Shown: positions 35,390 to 46,100 of the stretch, piece by piece
Position numbering within the stretch: position 1 is the first letter of the stretch
Layout: every line of letters starts with the position of its first letter
From: Glutinoglossum americanum
Taxonomy: Eukaryota; Ascomycota; Geoglossomycetes; Geoglossales; Geoglossaceae
DNA length: 64,000 nucleotides
Direction of reading: 5' to 3'
Assembly (NCBI GenBank): GCA_020080175.1
Contig: JAGHQL010000032.1
Span: 1 to 64,000 of the forward strand
Translations under genes and position numbers: made by a program
Notes under the pieces: model-generated
Seen by the model: only the letters and a program-made list of their open reading frames with translations
Databases searched by the model: none
Told to the model about the DNA's origin: nothing

Positions 35390-37386
35390 ATGGCTCGGCA
35401 AATCTCATTCCCGATTATTGCCGGCAGTCTGCTCATTGTTGTGGGAGGTATATGGCTTCAACAAGTCAGCCTAAACGTGCCGGAACCATATCTTGTGCGT
35501 GCAAGCCAACAATACTAGATGCGCTATCGTATTGGCATTTAACAATACTAACAGTCGATTGCTCATGCCCTAGGACGAAGTATTCCACGTTCCCCAAGCC
35601 CAGGCATACTGTAAGGGGAAATGGCACATATGGGACCCAAAGATTACCACCCCCCCGGGCTTGTAAACTTCTCTCTCATAATTATCTTGCTCTCCTGGCT
35701 AACTCCCAGCAGGTATCTCTTCTCTCCAGTTCTACAATCGATAACGAAATATTTCGATATCTCCAGTTGCGAAACCTTCACCCTTCGCCTGCAAAACTGC
35801 ATCGCTGTGATAGTCGCAATCCCAGTAGCAACATGCAGTATACATAAATTACTACAATCCCAAGCCAAGAAGGCTGAGAGGCCCCCAACGGATATCTCGA
35901 GTGAAGACTCGATTCGCGCTTTCAACTTCGCAGTGCACACCGCTCTCAACATAGCCCTCTTCCCCCCGCTCTTCTTCTTCTCTGCATTATACTACACCGA
36001 ACCGTGGTCAATTTTTTGGGTTCTCCTCGCTCACCCGATTTTCTCCTCGGGCAAGAGTAGTGTGAAATCGAAGCGTAGTCTAGGACATTCTCTACTACTT
36101 AATTCAATTTTCGTCGTTCAGGGAATCGTGGCTCTTCTTTACAGACAGACAAACATCTTCTGGATCGTTGTGTTCTATGGGGGACTCGATGCCGTTCAGA
36201 TCCTAGAAACTAAAGCAATTCAACTAGCGACATTGAAAGCGAAAGACCAGACATATCGGGATATTATGGTTAGGGGTTGGAAATCCGGTTATATATACGA
36301 CCTACCAGTTAACAACGCATGGCTTCAAGGTGGGTCTATGAGGCTACACTAGGGGCAATAGGCTTTGGTCTAACTTGATTCTAGACTACTTCAAGACCAG
36401 TATTTCACTACTTTTCGCAGCCTTGGGTAGCATTAATGTTGTCCTGTCAGCACTAACTCCACATCTCGCCCTGCTGATAGCATTCGGGGCATTTACCATA
36501 TGGAATGGGGGTGTCGTCCTCGGTAAGTCTGCATTTTCCTCTTCTTTTAAGTTAGTCGATGCTTTGCTAGTCGTCTTTCTGATATGGTACACCATTAGGC
36601 GATAAGTCGAACCATGTCGCATCTTTACATTTGTCGCAGATGCTCTACATCTGGCCCTATTTCATGTTCTTCTCATTTCCTGCTGTTTACCCCTACTTGA
36701 TCAACGCATTTTCCCCAGGAACACTCCGTCGATTCCCGAGATTAAACAACAAGTACACCCGAGATCACCCACGACTAAGCGTTGCGTTTATATTTACTGG
36801 GCTCATGCTTTGCATTGTCCGTTTCAACACAATAGTGCATCCCTTCCTACTCGCTGACAATCGGCACTATGTCTTTTACGTCTTCCGGTGGGTCCTCTTG
36901 CGCCATCCGGCCGCGAAATACCTTGTTGTTCCGATTTATTTCGTTTGTGGATGGGCTATCATCATAGCCTTAGGTGGGACTCAGAGGTCCACCAGCATAC
37001 AAACGAAACCTCCCAAGGGAAAGAACAATGGCAGAGATGACTTAGCTACTACTCGGGCAAATAGAGTCAGTTTCGTGATAGTCTGGCTCACAGCCACAGC
37101 ACTATCTCTGGTTACAGCTCCTCTTGTTGAGCCACGCTACTTTATCTTACCGTGGATGATGTGGAGACTCTACCTACCAAACTCCCTTTTCACAATTGAA
37201 AAGGCGAGGTCCCATTCTGGGTCCCATTCCTATCTTAGAAAATTCTTTGATTGCAGATTCAGCAGCCAGTTATGGCTTGAGACAGTCTGGTTTCTGTTTG
37301 TCAACTCTTTCACAATGTATCTCTTTCTCTATCGCGGGTTCAAGTGGCCCCAGGAACCTGGAAATGTTCAGAGATTCATGTGGTAA
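35390..37386 (+). CDS. alg10: Dol-P-Glc alpha-1,2-glucosyltransferase ALG10 (DIE2)
   Basis: Five exons, 35390-35494, 35574-35662, 35713-36329, 36385-36522 and 36599-37386, give 578 aa. ALG10 adds the last glucose to the lipid-linked oligosaccharide in the ER lumen, which makes the donor optimal for N-glycosylation. The N-terminus has a signal-anchor segment then [18 protein letters not shown], with the conserved luminal acidic [22 protein letters not shown] is rebuilt across intron 2. About a dozen hydrophobic segments follow, with [40 protein letters not shown] and [14 protein letters not shown], and the family ending VQRFMW. Length and motif order fit the family. Confidence 0.95.
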
Positions 37387-37753
37387 TACGTATATTATGC
37401 AATTTAGCGGCTCCGTTTATTTGTTTCCTCTCATATAATGCTGGGGCGCGATTCATTGGTTATTTTAGAATTCCAGGTTTGGTAAAAAGGGCGCCGTCCA
37501 ACAAATTCAAAGTATCCGACAGGTTTCTATCCATTTATCATGTGTTCTTGGGACTTGGGTTTTGCGGCTGGCTCTCGAGGGCGCCGAGAAGCCTGAAGGC
37601 CCTAATTCTAGCTATAGACTCTATAATAGATCAAAACATTTATCCTTAGATAGGTCATTTAAAACCTACAGGTTGTTTACCTATCACAGAAACCCATTCA
37701 TGTTCCCACGCTCTAGCAGATAATGCAAGTGCAGTCACCAATAGCCAATGGCA
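37387..37753. other. Convergent intergenic ALG10 / thioesterase
   Basis: 367 bp between convergent stop codons. No feature was recognised beyond 3' UTRs. Confidence 0.5.
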
Positions 37754-38498
37754 TTAGAGCCTGGAATTCTGCCCCGTATTTATGCTTACTTTCCCATGCT
37801 CCGCTGTGGATAGCACGGCACCGTCATCTTTGCGTTTCATAACCCCTCTAATCATACCTGATACCACCGAAATTCAGTAACAGTACTAGCAGCCCAACAG
37901 CAGAGAGCATTCCAAGGACTCACATAACCGCTTCCCTGCATGCATCACCTCACAATCAATCAAGCACTCCGTACCCATAGGGGCTGGTCGCAAATACGTA
38001 ATATTCAGTGTCCTGCTGACTCTGGCCACGCCCCAGATATCCGATGCGATCGGCGCAATGGCAACACTAGTGCAGATATCGAAGACCAGTGCCGCAGCTC
38101 CTCCATGCAGGGCGCCCAAGCGATTACAGAACGGCGCTGTGACGGTATATGCAAACGTGGCCGTAGCAGTCGGCTCCGCTGCCGCAGATACGAGACGGAT
38201 TTGGTCTCTGACTAAATCTGAGTCGAATCCCTGAAAGGTTGCCAATTGTCAGCATGGAGAGTGTACAAATAGAGCTGTTGACATGGAAAGGCGGATCACG
38301 CCTAACTTTATAGTCCTCCGTTTTCCAGATGTTTAGGTAGGTCTGCACTTGTTCTTTTGGTGTCAGATTTGTGCCTAGTATCCTCCCTTGAGCGTGGCTG
38401 CCTTTATTTGGGGCAATAGGCTCGCCCTTGACGGCCATTGTTGTATTTGCTTCGGTTGGGAGATGAATCTGTTTATGGTCGGTCAAGTCAGAATGCAT
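37754..38498 (-). CDS. Hotdog-fold acyl-CoA thioesterase (PaaI/ACOT13 type), SRL C-terminus
   Basis: Three exons, 38498-38307, 38230-37924 and 37857-37754, encode 200 aa. Members of this family hydrolyse acyl-CoA thioesters. The hotdog core shows FCNRLGALHGGAAALVFD with the HGG motif and the following Asp, then RTLNITYLRPAPMGTECLID and LCMIRGVMKRKDDGAV after the last intron. The last exon was chosen with acceptor CAG at 37858 because the nearer TAG would give an immediate stop. It ends EHGKVSINTGQNSRL. The C-terminal tripeptide SRL is a known variant of the peroxisomal PTS1 signal, so peroxisomal location is plausible (inference). The start is uncertain: ATG 38498 is used and ATG 38438 would shorten it by 20 residues. 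An additional upstream exon is possible. Confidence 0.8.
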
Positions 38499-40595
38499 AT
38501 ATGCCTCGGCAATCGCATCACTCCTAAAATAGGAAACAATGAGAAATCGCCTACATAACGAGAACATAAACACAGAAAGGAGCTGATACTGCCTCCAATA
38601 GGGGAAATAGGAGACGAGACAGGGAAGGACACCAGAGAATGGGAAGGGGAAGAGATACGGGTGGCCCAGGTGAGGAGAAAGAGATGGGAATATCTCACCA
38701 GATAGGAAGGTGCAACGCCAACGAGGACTCTCTGGAACTGGAAAACAACCAGACGAGACACTAGAAGAGTTTTTCTTTCCTTACTTATTTTCGCTATTTA
38801 GCGTTGTGCTTCTCCTCACTGTGGTAAACAGAAAGTTAGAATAACAATATTTGATTCAAGTTTTCAGAGAACGTCCGTAGTACTGCCTCTACGATAGCAC
38901 CTTTAGTTAAACCTTCCGCGTTATAGCATGTCTGTGAGCCTATACTAATATGAAACCTCATAGCCACAGGCCTCCTATCTGCCCTAGCTAAGGCCTTCTA
39001 TTTATCATAGCCATGGCTAGAGAGCTTCCGTGTCAGTCTATTCAATGCTTAGTGGCCTTCAGTTTCAAGTATTCCACAGTTCCCAAGTAAAATTCTTTTG
39101 ATTGATGTGAAGACTGATCCTACCTAGCGACAGTGATAAAGAAATGGGCGCGTAGGGTGGCGCGTGGGTAACATATTGCAACTGACCGTTTGGTTCAACG
39201 CGTCTGCGCCAACCTCCACCGATATAACTGTCGCCTCCATCACCCCACCGCCACGCGGTTTACCCTACAAACAACAAGATCCTTGAATTACAGAAGAAAA
39301 CTACTTCGAACGATTATCGTCTAAACAGCGAACGGCTAAAAAGAACCCCCACCTCTAAACCTCGAACTCCAAACCTTCATGCAAGGTCACTCTACGGACG
39401 TTAAAGTCGTACCAGAAGAACTAAAGACGATTAAACCCCAGGTGAACGGTTTTATCTCCCCCAGTTGCACACCGGCTTGTGCTACATCTCCCTAGCCACA
39501 TCAAAATAAATACCAATATATAAGAGCCCCGTCATAGGCGTCTTCGAAGAAAGGAGCTCATGGTTGATTAGAGATACCCGTCATTTACTGAACTGCTCAA
39601 AGCGCCAGCGGGAAACCCATTGTACAAAGATGCTCGATATGAGTTACCAAAGCTATCTCCTCTCCCCTTTCTCAGTCAAAAATTGCTAAGCTTCCGCCGA
39701 TTGTGCTTTCGATACTCATCCGGCTTTGTAGGACTCTTGTGGAACTTGCTGATTGACGCATATTCGAAAATTCTTTTGCTCGTACGCGTCTCAAATCCTC
39801 AGAAGCAGGGTCGGACTGCTTTGGTCTAGCCATTGCAATTGTGGTTGGCTACGTAGCGTGTACAATCAGGGAATGGGTGGGGAGCCCATCTACGGATGAC
39901 CCTGGCCCCATAACCACGAGTCCTCCGAGAAAACGCCAAACTTCGGTGAATATTTCATTGTTTGTGAGATCGATCTCAATAAACCAGTAATGTCAGAGTG
40001 AATCTATGTATGTCACCCGGAAAAAAAGCATGAACTGTCATTGAAAATGTCTGCCCGGGACGATGTTCAGGTCTCGAACATATACCCCCTCAGTCAATCA
40101 CGCACCTCCAATTCTTTTGATAGAAAGATGGGGGGAATCGTGCACATGGAAGAGCGTCGAAACGTCCCCGGCCTCATCAAAGCTACATCGCTTGGGTGAT
40201 ATAACCAACCACCAACGGCACGTAATTGGGCACGAAACCGGAAAAAGGAGAGCTAAGTACATTGAAAAACAGATCATAACACGAACGCCACCTTAAGGAT
40301 GCGTGCATACCACATTCCCATATTAGTTGAAACACCTAGCCTAAAGGCAGATGCATGCATTTAACGAAGAGCACGATCTTTATTAGGGAGGTCCAGTTCC
40401 GCCACCATATGCTCTCCTATTCCGCCGGTTGTACTAAGAAATTTTAGTAGCTTCCTCATTCACCAACTGAACTTGTCGGCCCGGCAATGAAGTAGCATAT
40501 GAGAAAGACAATCGTAGATGTATAGCTTGGGACATGAGCGGCGAGGATTATCTGATACAATATGCCGGAAAGGCACGGGTGAAACAGCATATTGT
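38499..40595. other. 2.1-kb intergenic interval, nothing supported
   Basis: The interval lies between the thioesterase start and the flbA stop. A TATATAA at about 39516 is followed by no convincing gene on the plus strand. Short frames lack motifs and exon-like splice signals, and no repeats were seen. Confidence 0.5.
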
Positions 40596-43100
40596 TCACC
40601 GCTCGCGGGAGCCAGCGTACCTCACCAGTTTACTTATCGCCCGCTCAGACGTGATGTGTGGGGCATACTGATTGGAAGCAACAGCGTTCTCAAAGTCGTG
40701 TTCGCGAAGAACGGTGGCATATCTGGGCTCCTTGAGGAACTTCGGGACAGAATCCTGTATAACGTTATCAGTTAGCTAGCTTTTACAAAGAATCCGCTTC
40801 AAGGGATTAGGCAACATACACTGGCCATTAGTTTAAAGACCTGGTTCTGTGCTTCATCAAAGAGGTCGGCAACCTCCCTCAGGCTAGTGATCATTCCCTG
40901 GTCGTCACCTACAGCTCTAGTCATCCGACTCGCAAGGCTATTGCGCAATTGATGATCGATATTTAATTCGCATGGAGAACCAGGCGCCAGAAATGCATTA
41001 TAGAGACCTAGTATGGAGGTTAGTCTAAATCCATGACCCGGAGAGCTCTTTAATACGCACCATAGGCTGCGGCCAGCGTCTCCCTAACCGTATCAATCCT
41101 TGGAGGCTCATTCTTTCGGGCAATCGCTCGGAAAGTCGAAGTGAACTCTACAACATCCAGATAGAATGACAGATTTTCCTCGCAGTGGGTGTCACGGAGA
41201 TGCTCTCTAAACAGAAGCCGCAATGCCGCATCACTGAGAATAACAGTTAGACGATTGGTGTTCGTCTCTCGTGGGACATCAGCTCTTGAGGATCCGGGTT
41301 GGTTTCCTATCTTTCCTGAGCCGTTGCTATCAAACGATTGGTCTCTGGTAACCCAACCAGCCAGTCGCTGTCCCTTGTCGGTCAAAGCATAAACGGCCTG
41401 CCTAGTGGGCTGGAAGCTCGCTTCGCGGGGGTGCTGTTGTACATAAGATTTGTCCTCTAATACGCAATGAATAAGACCAAGTTGCACAAATGATGAGCCG
41501 ATCTCGTAGGCCTCTCTCTTATCTACCGTAGTGCAACAATCGACTAGCCAATCCACGGTTGCCTTCCCCGTGAAAGTGTTGTGTACTGTTCGATCAGAGA
41601 CTTTACGATCCCTTGCCATCTTAACTCCAACAAGGCCGTTGTAATAGTCATTAATCGAGTCAGAATCAGACGACGAAACTGACGTCGAAATGTTCGGCCC
41701 CTCTTGACCAACGAAACGTCGGAAGATGACTTCAATTGTGGCCCTATCGTGAGAAAGCTTATCCGTAACCGAATCTCGTTCCAATGTTACTAGCTGCATT
41801 GTGTTCCGGCTTGAGGCGATGAGGCTCATAACATGAGGCTGAGTAATTCCATTCCGCTGACAGAAGTGCTGAAGCACATTAATTCCCTTTGGAGTTAACT
41901 GCCAGATAGCGTGCTTAAGAGGGAACAGATTAACCGGCTTTAGGTCTGCGGGCTCGATGAACCTCGCGTCCATGAATCGCTGACACACCGATCTGGCCAT
42001 CTCGCGGGCCATCGAGAACGTTGTGGTCGTTGTGGTCGTAACGATCCGAGATGGGTCTTTTGGGTCCGGCATGCGATTCGATTGAGAGAACTTCAGAGAG
42101 CCGAGATTGTTGATTGCCTCCTCTGAAGTGAAGGTAAAGTCAACGTTCCGGAACCGAACCCGATGAGGACTCAATGGTAGGCTGACCATCAGCGTAGAGA
42201 AGAGATCTTTGAAGTCCTTGATTCTCACATTGTCAGAATATGAGCCCAACGATGAGGAAAATTCGATATACATGCGGGAAAGAGAGCAAATAGAGTGTTT
42301 TTATAATAGAACAATATGACCTTCGCACGCTGTTAGAAGTGCAAACAGCGGAAGGTTGTTCGGAAATGTCGCAGGATCCGGCTATCACCTGTATACGGTG
42401 GATAATCGGATGAAAAATGTCATTCACTGCATTCGGCTCCATTTAGAGATGGGGCAGGAAGGCAACAAACGTAGTTACGTCATACAAAGATAACGGCGAC
42501 AGACGCAGATATGGAAATGATGCCACTAGAAAGACTTACTCTTGTAAAAGGCCGCTCCTCATCGGTCATACGGAGTAGCCTAGATGATGTCTGATGCATT
42601 TTTGGAGGGTGTGGTACGCCTGAACTCGAATGAGATAGCGTTGGTGATGCGGCTCGAGATAAAGGAGGAGTTGTAAAGGGATTCTCAGCCGGCGGCTGTG
42701 GATTAGCAGTAGTTGACCTCAACTCGGATGATTGTGCCGAAGGTTGCGTCAGATATGATGTTCGGTCTGGAACTGGATTAGCGGCGGGGTTTCCTTGCTT
42801 GCGAAGGCTACTGAATGATGAAGAAGACCGCAAGGAAGAGGTAGAACTGGTGGCTTTTGATGCTAGGGTTGTGATTGCACTGGCGGTTCTATCGCGTGCC
42901 GAACTTGCAATCGATAGCAAACCAATGTTACGCGTGCCAGAAGAAAGGGTGATGCCAAAGCTAGCAGAGCTCTGATGGAACGAAGGGGAGTCTTGAGTAG
43001 ATGACCTTGTAGGTTTGGTGGAGCTCGGGTGTCTAGCAGTTGAGCGAATGCGATGTTCTTGTGCGCAATGGAAGTCTCCGTCAGGACAAGCCGCCGTCAT
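40596..43100 (-). CDS. flbA: RGS protein FlbA/Sst2 (DEP domains + RGS)
   Basis: Four exons, 43100-42540, 42216-41061, 41007-40820 and 40754-40596, give 687 aa. FlbA accelerates GTP hydrolysis by the G-alpha protein (FadA in Aspergillus), ending vegetative growth signalling and allowing conidiation. The first 187 residues are Ser/Thr-rich and end RMTDDERPFTR. The conserved block DFKDLFSTLMVSLPLSPHRV then SARE-like SMAREMARSVCQRFMDARF forms the fungal DEP region. A second DEP region is at about 382-460 (FTGKATVDWLVDCC). The RGS domain runs from about 514 to 680 (LRLLFREHLRDTHCEENLSFYLDVVEF, GLYNAFLAPGSPCELNID, DSVPKFLKEPRYATVL), each quoted piece being partial. Intron 1 is 323 nt with an AAG acceptor, unusual here. 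The C-terminus after HDFENAVAS is not conserved, so a further exon after a GTGAGG near the end cannot be excluded. Confidence 0.92.
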
Positions 43101-46100
43101 GTATGCCGCGGGGACGACAGGTTGAAAAGGACCAGTGTTCCGGCTATTCGGCGGGCCCTGCGACCAGACGTGTAGGATGAAGAAGCTAGGGAGAGAGGAG
43201 AAAATTGAAGGCCTACACACAGACCGCCTTTGCGCAATCTGCGTCTGTCTGATCTCCCGAGGGTGGGCTTACGGCTGGTAAAAAATCGTGGGTGCAAGCG
43301 AAATTTGTCGCGGACGGTTGTGACTGGTCGTGCGATTAGTTATGAATCCGGTGGACGTTGTGTTGCTATGGAAGCAAACCTTGCGGAGATCAGTTTGGCT
43401 CTCCTGTACCGTCCCAGTCTAATGGTATGATGGACAAAGTATAACGCGAGGAAGACGAGAAAGCCCACAGCAAAATCCCGAGAGATCAGCAGGCGGGCGG
43501 TCGTTGCCTGATATAGGATCTGATATTCTTTCTAGAATAATCCCTTGGCCTATGCGGGTCTATGCGACTTCTTTGAGATAGCCGTTACCGAGTAACGCAG
43601 ACTTCCGGATATTCGTTTGATGGGCAAGCGACGAGGGAACTTGCAGTATCGTACAACAGAAAGCAGTCAATGGACGACTGATGAGCTGATTGGCAGCGTC
43701 TGAACTCTGCCTTGCTTTGGTACGCACTACCCTCCATGCAAAACCGTTAGATTAGGGGAGCGAAGGTAGTAGAGCGCTTGAATACAGGTCCCAGACTAAA
43801 CTGCGCTACTGTTTGCGACAGGAAAACCAACTGTTACGGATCAAACATACCTTAGGATGACTATTATTGCAATATCCCTCCCTATCCAATTCTATCCGTA
43901 ACCTGTCTAGCGATCTCGGAGAGTATCCTAGTGGTACAACGAAAAGCTGGGTAAAATCTCTTTTCGACACAAGTGGAGCCCCCAGGAATCTTCAACAAGA
44001 GAGGTTGCGACAATAGAATTGGCGCTCCAAGACTCTTGAGGCTGCTTGGTGTTTTAATGGTCTAAGAACGAAACAATAAAAACAACGACCAAAGCACGGT
44101 GGCAAATGACAGAAATGACGGAGAAGTTTAACGTGGGGGGGAGCCTGACCGATGTGGGTAAGTTACAGGCTAGAAGGGCGGTCGTGAATGAGGAGAATTA
44201 AGCCGAGTGAGGGCAGGGCGCCGCCGTTAGCAGAGGGCCGCTTTACGACAAGCAGTCCAAGGAGAGATGACAAGCGCACAGAAGCAACTGCGCAACAGCA
44301 GCATTGCAGATTATCCCACGATCGATCCTGCGACAAGTTACAGTACAAAATAATACGAGTCAGCTAGCTAACATATCATATTATGCCAACACTCGGCGTC
44401 AACGGAGTTGGCTACGAACCCTTGTCAGATTCGTTGGGCCTGATCAGTTTCGGGGGAAAACGAGGCTTCGGCATCATTCAGGCTGAAGAACACATCCCCC
44501 CTTGTTCGTAGTGTCTGACCTTCTACAAACAGACTTTCCATTCAACCAGGATCACCCGAGCATGTTAGGTCCAGCATGGTCCCTGACGCCGGCAGAGACG
44601 TCTTAGGGAAAAAGCCAATCCTCACCGACTTCACGTGAGTGCGGCCCAGGCTCCCGCAGAGAAATCACAACCTTCCTGTGAGAGAAAATTCTGCTGTTGC
44701 ATTTTACAGCGATGAACTATGGTGACCGGCGAGGATTAAGGGTTTCACCAAATTCCAAACCCCATCCAAGCAAGCTGGAGCATTTAGAAATTACAGCTAA
44801 TGTCTTATTATTACATCCTAATCCTAAACAGAGCGATGAATGCATTGAGGAAAAGAAAAAAAACTTTTTTTGAATTACAGATTTGGACGAATTTCAGGTT
44901 TTAAATTTTCATTGTTCTTCGGCGCAGGATAGTACAGTATATACATGCACAGAATTACGAACATGGGGCAAATCCAGGTGTGGGCGCGGGGATGGATTTC
45001 TGCGTATGCTGCGGAAGCGGCACTGGGAGCGGCTGTGCTTGGGCGAAGTCTTCCCCAAGCAGCGGGCAACGCTCGAGCAGCTAATCTATTTAAGTTACGG
45101 TAAGTCAAATCCCTGGGCCCACGCGATTTTTCTGTGACTTCGCATGGAAGGACGATCCCTTCCTCGTGCTGCTGCAAGGGTGCCTCGTGTTTGCTGCAGG
45201 CGGCTAAGAGCGCCACCTTAGCTGTCCTTCTTCTGAGTAAGCGTCACGCTGCGCGGAGAAGCTGTAGTGCCGCCACCAACAGTAGGGTTGGGTTGTGTAA
45301 GGCAGAGGAAGGAGAATATGCAACTAAGGGGGCTCGAATCACGAAGTCGTGTCATACATAGTACGATCGGTTGACCGGAAGTGGTGCCGAAAAGGACAGC
45401 CAAGTCACAGACAGACGGCCAGCGAGCAAACGACATCGGTCGCGCGCCAGTCACATATGCGGCCCAAAAGTCGGTGGGATGAGTTGATTGGAACCAGGAC
45501 AGGGATTAAAAAAAAGAAATATGAAAGGAAAAAATTGCGACGCTCTGCAACCGCAGACTTTACACAAAACAAAAAAAGGGCTTTATTCAGAGTAACCACG
45601 CTTTGACCTTTCGATGGTGAGCGACAGGATAAGGTTGGGTGGAGGCATAAAACGCAACTGGCAATTTATCCGAGACCTCCCACGAGGAGTCACCGTCGCA
45701 CACGGTAGCCCGTAAACTACTGTACGTACAGCCGTAATGACCGCATAACTCACGGGCAAAGCAAACTCTATCGACAGGCACGGACTCCGACTCTTCGACT
45801 TCGCATCTCTCGGCCTATTTCCCTACGGTTCACAATCGGAAAGCCACGTGGTGGCACTGAAGCATGAACATTGCCGCACGGGCACGAACAAAGCGAAAAA
45901 CTGAAACTTGTGTCGCCCGCCAGCCTCGGCCTGTCAATGCCGGCACCCCGATGGAGAAGCTGACGGCCAGATAAGATACGCAATTCAGGGCTGTGAAAAT
46001 AAAATAGTAAAGCAGACATTGTAGGTGAAAAGGAGAAGGGCCATTATCGAATTTCTAACAATAAAGCTTATCCTGGCCCCTAACCTAAACAATCCTCGGA

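Noticed and set aside
35621-36352. ALG10 starting at the downstream ATG 35621
   Set aside because: The two upstream exons encode the conserved [10 protein letters not shown] segment and signal anchor and join in frame, so the start is 35390.
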